Shown in pieces: positions 23,551 to 32,153 of a stretch of 64,000 bases of DNA. Within the stretch, counting starts at the first letter, position 1. Every line of letters begins with the position of its first letter. The stretch comes from Rhizobium sp. Q54 (lineage in GTDB: Bacteria > Pseudomonadota > Alphaproteobacteria > Rhizobiales > Beijerinckiaceae). A program made the position numbers and the translations under genes. The stretch spans positions 62,001 through 126,000 of the forward strand of contig CAMCUC010000001.1 in NCBI GenBank assembly GCA_945878875.1, in the 5' to 3' direction. The notes beneath the pieces are model-generated. The model was not told the DNA's origin. It worked only from the letters and a program-made list of their open reading frames with translations, and made no database searches.

Positions 23551-26364
23551 CTACAGCCCCAGCCGTTCGAGAAGATCGCGCACGTGCACCTGATCGGATT
23601 TGTAATTGCCGGTCAGTGTATACATCACAAGATTGACGCCGCCGCGGATCGCCATTTCGCGCTGGCGGTTTGTGCCCGGCGTTAGCGGATAAAGCGGCTG
23701 GCCTGCTTTATCTGCGGCCCATGCCACCGCCAGATCGTTCGACGTGATGACGATGGGCGACACGCTGTCGCTGGCGCGCGCAGGCCTTTGCGCGCGGTCG
23801 TCGCCACCTGGCGGCAGTGCTTCGATCCATGTCTGGCCGACGCTGGTGCGGCCCACAAATGAATCGAGCAGATAAAACGTTTTCGTCACCACATGGTCGC
23901 GCGGCACAGGCTCAAGTTCAGGCACGTCCACGCCCGCCAGCAATTGACGAAGCCAGCGCGTCTCGGGCGTTGGCGGGCCATCGGGGCGTTGGCTCAATGC
24001 GTCGCGCGTATCGAAAACGATGGTGCCGCCTTCCTTCATAAAGGCGCCGATGCGGCTGACAGCATTTGCGGTCGGCTGCGCGCGCTCAGGCACGATGGGC
24101 CAATAGATCAGCGGATAAAAGCTCAGCTCATCACGCGCTGGATCAACGCCCACAGGCTCTCCCGGCGACAAGGCTGTGCGCGCCGAAAGCGCACGCGACA
24201 ATGTGCCAAGGCCCAGACGGGAAGCTTCGTCCACGCGCGCATCCCCCGTCACGACATAGGCGAGGCGCGTGCGCAACGCCGCTTCAAAGGTGCGGCTTGA
24301 AGATGAATCTTGCGCAATCGCAGAACCGGGCGCCAGCGCAAAAGCCGCGCCCGCCAGCCCTAACATTGCAAGGCTCAGCGCGGCGCGTTTGGCGCGCACC
24401 GGAATTTTGAGGCCACCAGACACATAGAGCGAGGCCAGCGCATCGACCAGAAACAGCAGGAACGCCAGCACGATCAGCGCGGGCCGCAGATCAATCGGCG
24501 CGACAGGTTGCAGCGCCTGCGCGTTAAGCCCCATGGCTGCGTAATCGGCTGGGGAGAGATCAGCATCGGCTTTCAGCGTGTTGATGGCGGTCATGGAATC
24601 CATGGGTCCATAAAATCCGGGCGGATGATCTGCATTGGCGGGGCCGTTAAAATCGCGCGCAATCGGCTTGGCGGTGACGGGCGGCGCGCCAAGCGCGCCA
24701 AAGCCGTCGAGAGTGCGCGTCGGTGCCATGGTTTGCGCGCGCACGCTTGCTTCAGCGTTCGACGTGCCGGAGGCATCGCCTGCTGCGCTTTCCGCAGACA
24801 GAGCGACAGTGCGGCGCAGAATGTCCACGAACAGGCCCGAAAGCGGCAGGTTCGACCATGTGGTGTCGGCGGTGACGTGAACGAGCACAATGGCGCCCTT
24901 GGCGCGCTTAGCCGCCGTAATCAATGGCGTGCCGTCGTCGAGCGCGGCCCATGTTTTTGCCGCCAGCCCCGGTTCGGGTTCGGCCAGAACCTGCCGTCCC
25001 ACAGTCACTTCCTCGCGCACGTCGAGCCCGTAATAAGGCGAGCCTGACTCGAACGGCGCGAGCTTGCGCGGATTGTCCCATGACAGCGCGCCGCCCAGCA
25101 CGCGCCCGCCGCGCCGCAGCCGCACCGGCACAAGATCGTCGCTGGATGAGGCGAGACGCGTTCCCGCAAAGCGCAGCAGCACGCCGCCGTCTTCAACAAA
25201 GCGCGTCAGCCGTTCCTTCGCTGGTCCCGCCACCACGCCAACGTCGGCGAGCACGATCATCGAGGGCTGATCGTCGAGCGCCGCCATGAGCGGATCGCGC
25301 GCCCCGCTTGCATTGCGCGGCTCGCGCACGTCGGCGAACGGCGACAAAGCACGCGTCAGATAATACGTGGGCGAGAGCAGGGGCTGCGCAAGATCGGCCG
25401 GCACGCCAGACACAATCGCGACGCGCCGCCGCTTCCAGCGTGAATCAAGCAGTCCCACTGCGCCCGCCGTGCGCTCCTGATCGATCTCGATTCGCGCAAT
25501 TTCGTTGCGCAGTTCGGTCGGCAGGTCAAAGCGCGCTGTTGTGGTGCGCTCGGTCCCGAACGCAAAACGCGCCTCGCCAATCGACAGGCCTTTGAGATCG
25601 TAAGCGCGCACGATCCCCTCGTTGCGCGCGAGCGAATCCGTGCGCGCCAATTGCGCCTCAAGGCCGGAAGCCGCGTTCTCAAAGGACAAGATAGCCGCTG
25701 GCGTACGGGCGCCGCTGACCACGCGCAGCGATCCAGCTTTGGTGGCTTCTTTCAAGCCGTCCGCAAATGCGCTGGCTTCGCCCATCGCCAGCCCGTCGGC
25801 AATCCACAACACTTCTGCGCCGGGATAAGCGGCGGTGAATTTCTGGATGGGCGCCAGCGCCGCCATGCGGTCTGGATTAAAGGGCGCAGGCTTCAACGCC
25901 CGCAGCCGCTCGACGATGCGTACAGGATCGGCGGTGGTGACGTCGCGCGCGCCTTCCGATGTCGCCAGCACTGCGCCGGGGCGCCCCTGTTTTGCGGCGC
26001 TGGCGATGGCGTCATTGGCGAGCGCGATGCGCTGGTCCCAATCCAGCGCAGAGGCCCAGCCATTGTCGAGCGCCACCAGCAACGGGCCGGAGCCGTTCAC
26101 GCTCTTGGCGGGCGGATTCCAGATCGGCCCCGCCATCGCCAGAATGATCGCAGCCGCCAAAGCCATGCGCAGCAGCAACAACCAGAGCGGCGTGCGCGCA
26201 GGTGTTTGTTCGCGCGGGGCAAGGTCGAGGATTAAACGCAGCGGCGGAAACGCGATCTGGCGCGGACGCGGCGGCGTGACGCGCAGCAGGCGCCACAGAA
26301 CGGGGAGCAGTACAAGCGCGCCCAGAACAAGCGGCGCAGCGAAAGCGAGCGGCAGACCGAGCAT
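23551..26364 (-). CDS. BatA-N / DUF4159 domain membrane protein
   Basis: A 937-residue protein. The N-terminus LGLPLAFAAPLVLGALVLLPVLWRLLRVTPPRPRQIAFPPLRLI is the BatA N-terminal helix-plus-strand module. A vWA-like region with a pseudo-catalytic layout follows, then helices near residue 650 (LRPALIVLAFLLFLVDALASLYV and LSLAMLGLAGAAFALAPGSA), then a C-terminal DUF4159 domain (LAYVVTGDARVDEASRLGLGTLSRAL, GGTIVFDTRDA). Its ATG shares one base with the DUF58 stop (TGATG), indicating translational coupling. It likely forms a membrane complex with its operon partners; the task is not known. Confidence 0.82.
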   Translation of the reverse strand: MLGLPLAFAAPLVLGALVLLPVLWRLLRVTPPRPRQIAFPPLRLILDLAPREQTPARTPLWLLLLRMALAAAIILAMAGPIWNPPAKSVNGSGPLLVALDNGWASALDWDQRIALANDAIASAAKQGRPGAVLATSEGARDVTTADPVRIVERLRALKPAPFNPDRMAALAPIQKFTAAYPGAEVLWIADGLAMGEASAFADGLKEATKAGSLRVVSGARTPAAILSFENAASGLEAQLARTDSLARNEGIVRAYDLKGLSIGEARFAFGTERTTTARFDLPTELRNEIARIEIDQERTAGAVGLLDSRWKRRRVAIVSGVPADLAQPLLSPTYYLTRALSPFADVREPRNASGARDPLMAALDDQPSMIVLADVGVVAGPAKERLTRFVEDGGVLLRFAGTRLASSSDDLVPVRLRRGGRVLGGALSWDNPRKLAPFESGSPYYGLDVREEVTVGRQVLAEPEPGLAAKTWAALDDGTPLITAAKRAKGAIVLVHVTADTTWSNLPLSGLFVDILRRTVALSAESAAGDASGTSNAEASVRAQTMAPTRTLDGFGALGAPPVTAKPIARDFNGPANADHPPGFYGPMDSMTAINTLKADADLSPADYAAMGLNAQALQPVAPIDLRPALIVLAFLLFLVDALASLYVSGGLKIPVRAKRAALSLAMLGLAGAAFALAPGSAIAQDSSSSRTFEAALRTRLAYVVTGDARVDEASRLGLGTLSRALSARTALSPGEPVGVDPARDELSFYPLIYWPIVPERAQPTANAVSRIGAFMKEGGTIVFDTRDALSQRPDGPPTPETRWLRQLLAGVDVPELEPVPRDHVVTKTFYLLDSFVGRTSVGQTWIEALPPGGDDRAQRPARASDSVSPIVITSNDLAVAWAADKAGQPLYPLTPGTNRQREMAIRGGVNLVMYTLTGNYKSDQVHVRDLLERLGL

Positions 26365-27290
26365 CAGCGAGCGCCTCCCATTTGCGCGCCTTCAAGGCGC
26401 ATCCGCAAAGCGAGCAAGGCCTCGGACGTTGGCCGGTCGGTGCGATGCAGCGCAAAGCTCCAGCCCCGCGAGGCGCATGTCGCGCGCACCCGGTCACGAT
26501 GGGCGGCAAGGCGCGCGACGTAATCGGCGCGAAACGCGGAGGCCTCGCCAACGCTCAGACGCGAGGCGCTGTCCACGTCGAGGAATTCCGTATGGCCATG
26601 GAAGGGAAACGTTTCTTCAATCGGATCGGCGATCATCACCACATGGCCCAGCGCGCCCCGGCTCGCCATGCCGTGAATCGTGCGCTCGATATCTGCGGGG
26701 TCGCTCAGCAAATCGCCCAGCAGAACCGCCTGCGCGCGAGGCGCCAAAGCATCCGCTGGCGGCAGCTCTTCGGGCGCCGCCTCGCGTCGGCCCTGCTGGA
26801 TCATCGCTTCGGCCAGACGGTCCACAATGTTGCGCGCTGCAACAGGCCGCGTGAGATTTGGCGAGCCCACGCGCTCGCCGCCGCGCACCAATAAATCTGC
26901 AGCGGCCATGCCCAGCACCAAAGCGCGATCAAGCTTGGATTGCAGAGCGAGCGTGGAGACGTAAGCCATCGAGGGCGAGCGATCCATCCATATCCACACA
27001 GTATGCGCGGCCTCCCATTCGCGCTCGCGCACATAAACCCGGTCATCGCGCGCGGAGCGGCGCCAATCGATGCGGCTGGTGGATTCGCCCCATGTGAACG
27101 GGCGAAACTGCCAGAAGGTTTCGCCAACGCCTGCGCGCCTGCGTCCATGCACGCCGTGCATCACGGTGGCCGCCACGTCTTTGGCCTGCACCACAAGGCT
27201 CGGCAGCCTGCGCGCCAGCTCCAACGCGCCATGGCTGTGCAATGCGCCTGTTGCGCGCTCATGTGGCTCAAGCAGACGCGCATCGGCCAT
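26364..27290 (-). CDS. DUF58 domain protein
   Basis: The ATG at 27290, four bases after the MoxR stop, gives 308 residues; the ORF track extends 24 codons into moxR. The DUF58 hallmark FRPFTWGESTSRIDWRRSARDDRVYVREREWE is at about residues 60-90, followed by a vWA-like strand VWIWMDRSPSM with a MIDAS-like DRSPS. DUF58 proteins are regularly encoded with MoxR AAA+ ATPases and act with them as client or adaptor. Tight spacing implies one transcript from 28305 down to 21463. Confidence 0.88.
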   Translation of the reverse strand: MADARLLEPHERATGALHSHGALELARRLPSLVVQAKDVAATVMHGVHGRRRAGVGETFWQFRPFTWGESTSRIDWRRSARDDRVYVREREWEAAHTVWIWMDRSPSMAYVSTLALQSKLDRALVLGMAAADLLVRGGERVGSPNLTRPVAARNIVDRLAEAMIQQGRREAAPEELPPADALAPRAQAVLLGDLLSDPADIERTIHGMASRGALGHVVMIADPIEETFPFHGHTEFLDVDSASRLSVGEASAFRADYVARLAAHRDRVRATCASRGWSFALHRTDRPTSEALLALRMRLEGAQMGGAR

Positions 27291-27294
27291 GGAT

Positions 27295-28305
27295 TCAGCC
27301 CAGCCGCGCGACAAGGCGGGCGACGAGGCCTGCAATGGTTTCGCCTTCCGCGCGCGCCGCAAACGTCAGCGCCATGCGATGTTTGAGCACTGGCAGAGCC
27401 AGCGCCGCCACGTCGTCAAGCGATGGCGACAGGCGCCCGTCGAGCAAGGCGCGCGCTCTGGAGGCCAGCATCAAAGCTTGCGCGGCGCGCGGTCCCGGTC
27501 CCCACACGACATGCTTGGTGATCTCCGCATCGCCCTCGCCGGGGCGCGCCATGCGCACGACGTCGAGAATGGATTCCACAATCCGCTCGCCCACCGGCAG
27601 GCGTCGTACAAGTTGCTGGATGGCGACAAGATCTTCCGCGCTCATGGCCGCTTTCGCCTGCGCCTGATCGCCGCTCGTCGTCTCCAGCAGAATGCGCCGC
27701 TCGGCTGCGCGATCGGGATAGAGCACGTCGATCTGCATGAGAAAGCGATCAAGCTGCGCTTCGGGCAGCGGATAGGTGCCTTCCTGCTCCAGCGGGTTTT
27801 GCGTCGCCAGCACATGGAACGGGCGCGGCAGATCGTGGCGCTCGCCAGCGACCGTCACGTGATATTCCTGCATGGATTGCAGCAGCGCCGATTGCGTGCG
27901 CGGGCTGGCGCGGTTGATCTCGTCCGCCATCAACAATTGCGCGAAGATAGGCCCGCGCACGAAGCGGAACGCGCGGCGCCCGTCGGCGGCCTCTTCCATG
28001 ATCTCGGAGCCCAGAATGTCGGCGGGCATCAGATCGGGCGTGAATTGCACGCGGCGCGCATCGAGGCCCAGCACGGTGCCCAGCGTCTCGACGAGTTTGG
28101 TTTTGGCAAGGCCCGGCACGCCCACCAGCAGGCCGTGACCGCCCGCCAGCAGCGTGACTAGCGTCTCCTCCACCACCTGCTTCTGGCCGAAGATGACCTG
28201 CCCCACGGCGGCGCGTGCGGCGGCGACCTTCTCAAGCGCGCGCTCCGCCTGCTTTGTGGCGTCTTCCTCAAGCTGCGTGTTGGCGAAACCCTGGATAGCG
28301 CTCAT
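27295..28305 (-). CDS. MoxR-family AAA+ ATPase
   Basis: The ATG at 28305 follows AAGGAGG, a near-perfect ribosome site, giving 336 residues; the ORF-track start is eight codons upstream. Walker A is the MoxR-type GVPGLAKTK, Walker B is LLMADEINR, with sensor I in VLATQNPLEQEGTYPLPEAQLDRFLM. MoxR ATPases act as chaperones that mature protein complexes together with vWA-domain partners, here DUF58 and the BatA-like protein downstream. First gene of the operon. Confidence 0.93.
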   Translation of the reverse strand: MSAIQGFANTQLEEDATKQAERALEKVAAARAAVGQVIFGQKQVVEETLVTLLAGGHGLLVGVPGLAKTKLVETLGTVLGLDARRVQFTPDLMPADILGSEIMEEAADGRRAFRFVRGPIFAQLLMADEINRASPRTQSALLQSMQEYHVTVAGERHDLPRPFHVLATQNPLEQEGTYPLPEAQLDRFLMQIDVLYPDRAAERRILLETTSGDQAQAKAAMSAEDLVAIQQLVRRLPVGERIVESILDVVRMARPGEGDAEITKHVVWGPGPRAAQALMLASRARALLDGRLSPSLDDVAALALPVLKHRMALTFAARAEGETIAGLVARLVARLG

Positions 28306-28429
28306 TCGGCCTCCTTCGGCGCGCGCCATTTCCGTTTGGCGCCGCGCCCGCTACATTCATCTGCGACAGTTTAGAGGTCGCCGCGCGCTTGTCGATGGAT
28401 GTCGGCGCATCAATTTCTGGTTTGCGAAT

Positions 28430-29005
28430 ATGGCGGATGTAGACAAAGGCGATGCAGCGCAAGCTGTGAAGGGGCTCGGCGAGGTGCAGGCGCGCTTTCC
28501 TGTGCGCGGCCCTGCGCCCGTTCACCTGTGGAATCCACCCTTTTGTGGCGATATCGGCCTGAAAATAGACCGGAATGGGGCCTGGTTCTATCAGGGCAGC
28601 GTGATCGCGCGGCCCGCTTTGGTCAAGTTGTTCGCCTCGATATTGCGCAAGGATACAGACCGCTATGTGCTGGTGACGCCGGTCGAAATGGTGTCGGTGG
28701 AGGTGGAGGACGCGCCGTTTATCGCAGGTGAAATGTGGCTCGAGCAGGGCGAGTCCGGCCCCGTTCTGGCTTTGCGCACCAATGTCGACGACGAGGTGCG
28801 CGTGGGCGCGGACCATCCGCTGCGGTTTGAAGCTGGCCCCGCTGACGGCCTCAAGCCCTATGTGCTGGTGCGCGGCGGGCTGTGGGCGCTTGCGTCGCGG
28901 CCCATTGCGCTGGCGCTGGTCGAGCTGGGGGAGACCCGCGACGGAATGTTTGGAATCGAATCAGGCGGCGCCTTTTTTCCCATCTGCCGGGAGGGCGATC
29001 TTTGA
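28430..29005 (+). CDS. DUF1285 domain protein
   Basis: The ATG at 28430 gives 191 residues; the 283-aa ORF-track entry runs back through the divergent moxR. Features of the family: HLWNPPFCGDIGLKIDRNGAWFYQGSVIARPALVKLFASILRKD and YVLVTPVEMVSVEVEDAPF. DUF1285 proteins are small and cytosolic, with unknown function. Its stop overlaps the TTG of the Nudix gene (TTGA), and Nudix and CCA transferase follow in a coupled trio conserved in alphaproteobacteria. Confidence 0.85.
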   Translation: MADVDKGDAAQAVKGLGEVQARFPVRGPAPVHLWNPPFCGDIGLKIDRNGAWFYQGSVIARPALVKLFASILRKDTDRYVLVTPVEMVSVEVEDAPFIAGEMWLEQGESGPVLALRTNVDDEVRVGADHPLRFEAGPADGLKPYVLVRGGLWALASRPIALALVELGETRDGMFGIESGGAFFPICREGDL

Positions 29006-29667
29006 CCAGCCCGCACCCGTTGTTCTCGGCGCAGGATTTTGCATGGCGCGCCCGCGCCCGCCTGACGCTGGACTTGCCCGCCGACGCCTTCCATCGGCCG
29101 ATGGCGCCCGATCATGCTCATGATGATATTGCGGCTCCGCCTGCGACGATAGCCATTCCCGCCGCCGTGCTGATTGCGCTGGCGCCGCGCGTTGATGGTG
29201 CCCACCTCATCTTCATCCAGCGCTCCAGCGCTTTGCGCGCCCATGCTGGCCAGATCGCATTTCCCGGCGGGCGCATGGACCCCGGCGACGAAGGCCCCAT
29301 CGCAACCGCGCTGCGCGAGGCGCATGAGGAGATCGCGCTGCCCCCGCAAGCCGTGACGCCGCTGGGCTTTCTCGATCCCTACCAGACCGGCTCGGGCTAT
29401 CGCATCGCGCCGCTGGTGGCGCTTGTGGCCCCGCCGTTTGAGCTGGCTTTGTGTGCGCATGAGGTCGCCGATTGTTTTGAGGCGCCGTTGTCGTTTCTAA
29501 TGAACCCGGACAATCACAAGCTCATCAAGCTGGAGCGCGAGGGCCGCTTGCGCAGCTTCTATTCCATGGCCTATCGAGACAATCTGCAAGACAATCAGCA
29601 TGTGCGCAACATCTGGGGCGCAACGGCCGCCATGGTGCGCAATTTGTACGAGAGGCTTTATTTGTGA
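29002..29667 (+). CDS. CoA pyrophosphatase-like Nudix hydrolase
   Basis: The TTG at 29002 overlaps the DUF1285 stop, with GGGAGGG upstream; this gives 221 residues, against a longer out-of-place form in the ORF track. The Nudix box is GRMDPGDEGPIATALREAHEEIAL, preceded by LIFIQRSSALRAHAGQIAFPGG, which is the CoA-diphosphatase (NudL/YeaB) signature. It would cleave CoA or related dinucleotides. Translationally coupled on both sides. Confidence 0.88.
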   Translation: MTSPHPLFSAQDFAWRARARLTLDLPADAFHRPMAPDHAHDDIAAPPATIAIPAAVLIALAPRVDGAHLIFIQRSSALRAHAGQIAFPGGRMDPGDEGPIATALREAHEEIALPPQAVTPLGFLDPYQTGSGYRIAPLVALVAPPFELALCAHEVADCFEAPLSFLMNPDNHKLIKLEREGRLRSFYSMAYRDNLQDNQHVRNIWGATAAMVRNLYERLYL

Positions 29668-30935
29668 CAGCGCGCATCATCGACGGACATTTGATCGACG
29701 CTCCCTTCCTTGACGAGCCGCGCTTGCGCCGATTGATGCTGGCGCTCAACGGCGACGGCGAGGAGACGCGCATCGTCGGCGGCGCGGTGCGCAACGCGCT
29801 TTTGGGCGAGCCTGTGCACGAGGTCGATCTGGCCACGACCGCCTTGCCGGAGGTGACAATTGCGCGCGCAAAGGCCGCCGGCTTCAAGCCCATACCTACG
29901 GGCATTGAACATGGCACGATCACCATCGTGGTGGACGGGGTTCCGTTTGAAGCCACCACTTTGCGCGAGGACGTGGAGACGCACGGGCGCCACGCAACGG
30001 TTCGCTTTGGCCGCGATTTTCGTATGGACGCCTTGCGCCGCGACTTCACTATCAACCAGATGTCGGTGGATGCGCACGGGCGCGTGCATGATTACGCTGG
30101 CGGACAGGCCGATGTCGCCGCGCGCCGCGTGCGCTTCATCGGCGATGCAGCCACGCGTATTGCTGAAGATTATCTGCGCATCCTGCGCTTCTTTCGTTTT
30201 CACGCCGCTTATGGGCAGGGCGAGATGGATGCGCACGCATTGCACGCAAGCATTGCGGCGCGCGGGTTTCTCGATGGTCTGTCACGTGAGCGCGTGCGCG
30301 CCGAATTGCTGAAACTGCTGGCCGCGCGCCACGCCCGCCACGTGGTGGAGGCGATGACGCACGCTGGCATTCTTGGCCCCGTGCTTGGCGGCGCGCCCAA
30401 TTCTGATCGCCTTGCGCGGCTGGAAAGCGTTGAAGCGGAATATGATCTTGCGCCCGATCACGTATTGCGCCTCGCCGGGCTGGCCGTCCAAACGCGCGAG
30501 GATGCCGACCGCTTGCGCGAGCGTTTGCGATTGTCGAATGCAGAGCATTTGCGCCTGGCGCACGCGGCAAACGCGCTGGCGCCGCTGCATTGCTGCGAGG
30601 CGCCGCCCGATGCCGCACGCCTGCGCCGCCTGCTCTATGTCCATGGCCGCAAGCCGCTGCTCGACGCGCTCGTTCTGGCCCATGCCGAGAGCCGGGCCGT
30701 GATCGACGATTCACGCTGGTGCGCAGGCTTTGCCTTTGTGCGCGATCATGCCGAATTGAAACTCCCCTTCGCTGGCGCAGATTTAATCGCGCAAGGTTTT
30801 GCGCGCGGCCGAACAATCGGCGCCGCGCTGGCGGAGCTTGAAGCTGCATGGATGGCGGCGGACTTTCCTTCTGACGCCGGGGCGCTGGAAAACATGCTGG
30901 AGCGCGTTACGAAGGGGGCGCGGGGCGCAGATTAA
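29664..30935 (+). CDS. cca: CCA tRNA nucleotidyltransferase / poly(A) polymerase family
   Basis: A 423-residue class II nucleotidyltransferase starting at a GTG that overlaps the Nudix stop (GTGA). The catalytic site lies in IVGGAVRNALLGEPVHEVDLATTALPE, with RRDFTINQMSVDAHGRVHDYAGGQADVAARRVRFIGD and RIAEDYLRILRFFRF as nucleotide-binding blocks. Alphaproteobacteria usually have a single such enzyme that adds or repairs CCA ends of tRNA. The encoded tRNA-Gly here already carries CCA. Assignment to CCA addition versus poly(A) polymerase rests on context and length. Confidence 0.88.
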   Translation: MTARIIDGHLIDAPFLDEPRLRRLMLALNGDGEETRIVGGAVRNALLGEPVHEVDLATTALPEVTIARAKAAGFKPIPTGIEHGTITIVVDGVPFEATTLREDVETHGRHATVRFGRDFRMDALRRDFTINQMSVDAHGRVHDYAGGQADVAARRVRFIGDAATRIAEDYLRILRFFRFHAAYGQGEMDAHALHASIAARGFLDGLSRERVRAELLKLLAARHARHVVEAMTHAGILGPVLGGAPNSDRLARLESVEAEYDLAPDHVLRLAGLAVQTREDADRLRERLRLSNAEHLRLAHAANALAPLHCCEAPPDAARLRRLLYVHGRKPLLDALVLAHAESRAVIDDSRWCAGFAFVRDHAELKLPFAGADLIAQGFARGRTIGAALAELEAAWMAADFPSDAGALENMLERVTKGARGAD

Positions 30936-30960
30936 AAGCAAAGATGAGAATAGCCCACCC

Positions 30961-31488
30961 TCACCCCTTGCGCACAACTCCCGTCACGCCTTCAAACGCG
31001 CCGTCCGCCAGCTCGCACACCAGCACGCGCGCCGGATCGACCGGGCCGGGCATGGCGAGGCGGCCTGCGGGGACGCGCTTGAAGCCGAAGCGGCTGTAAT
31101 AGGGCTCGTCCCCAACCAGCAGCACCAGCTTGCCGCCGGCATTGCGGGCGGCTGCGATGGAGCGCATGGCCAGCGCCTCGCCGATGCCGCGCGAGCGGAA
31201 GGCGGGCTCAACGGTGAGCGGGCCGAGCAGCATCAAATCCGCATCGCCGCATTTGACCCGCGTCATGATGTTGGAGCCCACCAGCAGCGTGCCGACATGC
31301 GCCACGTAAGACATAGCAAAATCAGGCGCTACGCCCTCGCGTAGGCGATAGGCGGTGCGCGCGAAGCGTCCCGGGCCGAAGGCGCGCTCGTCGAGTTTCT
31401 CGATCTGCGGCAGGTCCGAGGCGTGCAGCGGGCGCAGGCCTAAAGCTGGCAAATCGGGCGCGTGGGGCAATTTCTCAAACTCGCTCAT
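30961..31488 (-). CDS. GNAT family N-acetyltransferase
   Basis: A 175-residue protein with the acetyl-CoA-binding motif A EPAFRSRGIGEALAMRSI and C-terminal YYSRFGFKRVPAGRLAMPGPVDPARVLVCELADGAF, the YhbS-like subgroup of GNAT acetyltransferases. Substrate unknown. It is the first of two leftward small enzymes (the Nudix gene lies upstream, 38 bases away), so they may be co-transcribed. Confidence 0.88.
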   Translation of the reverse strand: MSEFEKLPHAPDLPALGLRPLHASDLPQIEKLDERAFGPGRFARTAYRLREGVAPDFAMSYVAHVGTLLVGSNIMTRVKCGDADLMLLGPLTVEPAFRSRGIGEALAMRSIAAARNAGGKLVLLVGDEPYYSRFGFKRVPAGRLAMPGPVDPARVLVCELADGAFEGVTGVVRKG

Positions 31489-31526
31489 ATTGCTTCACTA
31501 GAGCCAGAAACGCGGCGTTGCAAATC

Positions 31527-31991
31527 TCACCAGAACGCGTCCGTGGGCGCCCCGTCAAGCGCCTCGGCCAACCGGGCCAGCGTGGCGCGCGTAACCCCGT
31601 CGGGCATGGCGTGCCGTGGGAAGAAACCAGCCTCCGCGATCTCATGATCGGGCGCGCGCACGCCCAGCACCTCAAAGTCACGCACCAGATAAACCGCCAC
31701 ATGATCGCGCGGCGAGGCGGAGCGGTTGAAGAACATTCCGTGCAGGATGGCGGGCGCCCGCATCCGGACCGCGCCCTCCTCCTCCACCTCGCGCGCCAGC
31801 GCTTCCAGCATCGATTCGCCCGCCTCAACGCCGCCGCCCGGCAGGTGCCAGCCCGAGACATAGGTGTGGCGCACCAGCAGAATGCGGTTTTCACTATCTG
31901 CGACGATGGCGCGCACCCCCAGCGTCATTGGCCGGGCAAAGCGGAAATAAATATGCATCAGCCGCGCGCTGATCCGCTCAAATCGCATCAA
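31527..31991 (-). CDS. Nudix hydrolase
   Basis: A 154-residue protein. The Nudix box GGGVEAGESMLEALAREVEEEGAV is close to consensus (GX5EX7REUXEEXGU), preceded by RILLVRHTYVSGWHLPGG. It hydrolyses a nucleoside diphosphate linked to another group; the substrate cannot be read. A second ATG lies one codon inside. The gene is divergent from mbfA across a 162-bp gap carrying the iron box. Confidence 0.85.
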   Translation of the reverse strand: MMRFERISARLMHIYFRFARPMTLGVRAIVADSENRILLVRHTYVSGWHLPGGGVEAGESMLEALAREVEEEGAVRMRAPAILHGMFFNRSASPRDHVAVYLVRDFEVLGVRAPDHEIAEAGFFPRHAMPDGVTRATLARLAEALDGAPTDAFW

Positions 31992-32102
31992 AGTGTTTTC
32001 CAGACCTGTTTCATAGCCACCAGACCTGCGCGCGAAACAAGCCCGCCGTCAAACGCGGGCGCTGTAGCTGGACCGCAGGGGTGGAAATTCACGGGCGTTC
32101 GC

Positions 32103-32119
32103 TTTAGAAACGTTCTAAT
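32103..32119. promoter_or_regulatory. Irr-type iron control element (ICE) upstream of mbfA
   Basis: TTTAGAA-ACG-TTCTAAT contains a perfect 15-bp palindrome TTAGAA-N3-TTCTAA. This is the known ICE consensus bound by the heme-responsive regulator Irr in Rhizobiales, which represses mbfA under iron limitation. It lies 35 bases upstream of the TTG start, as expected for a repressor site. Confidence 0.8.
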
Positions 32120-32153
32120 TGAAACCGCCAGCCAATCCTGCCCGGAGCTTTCC

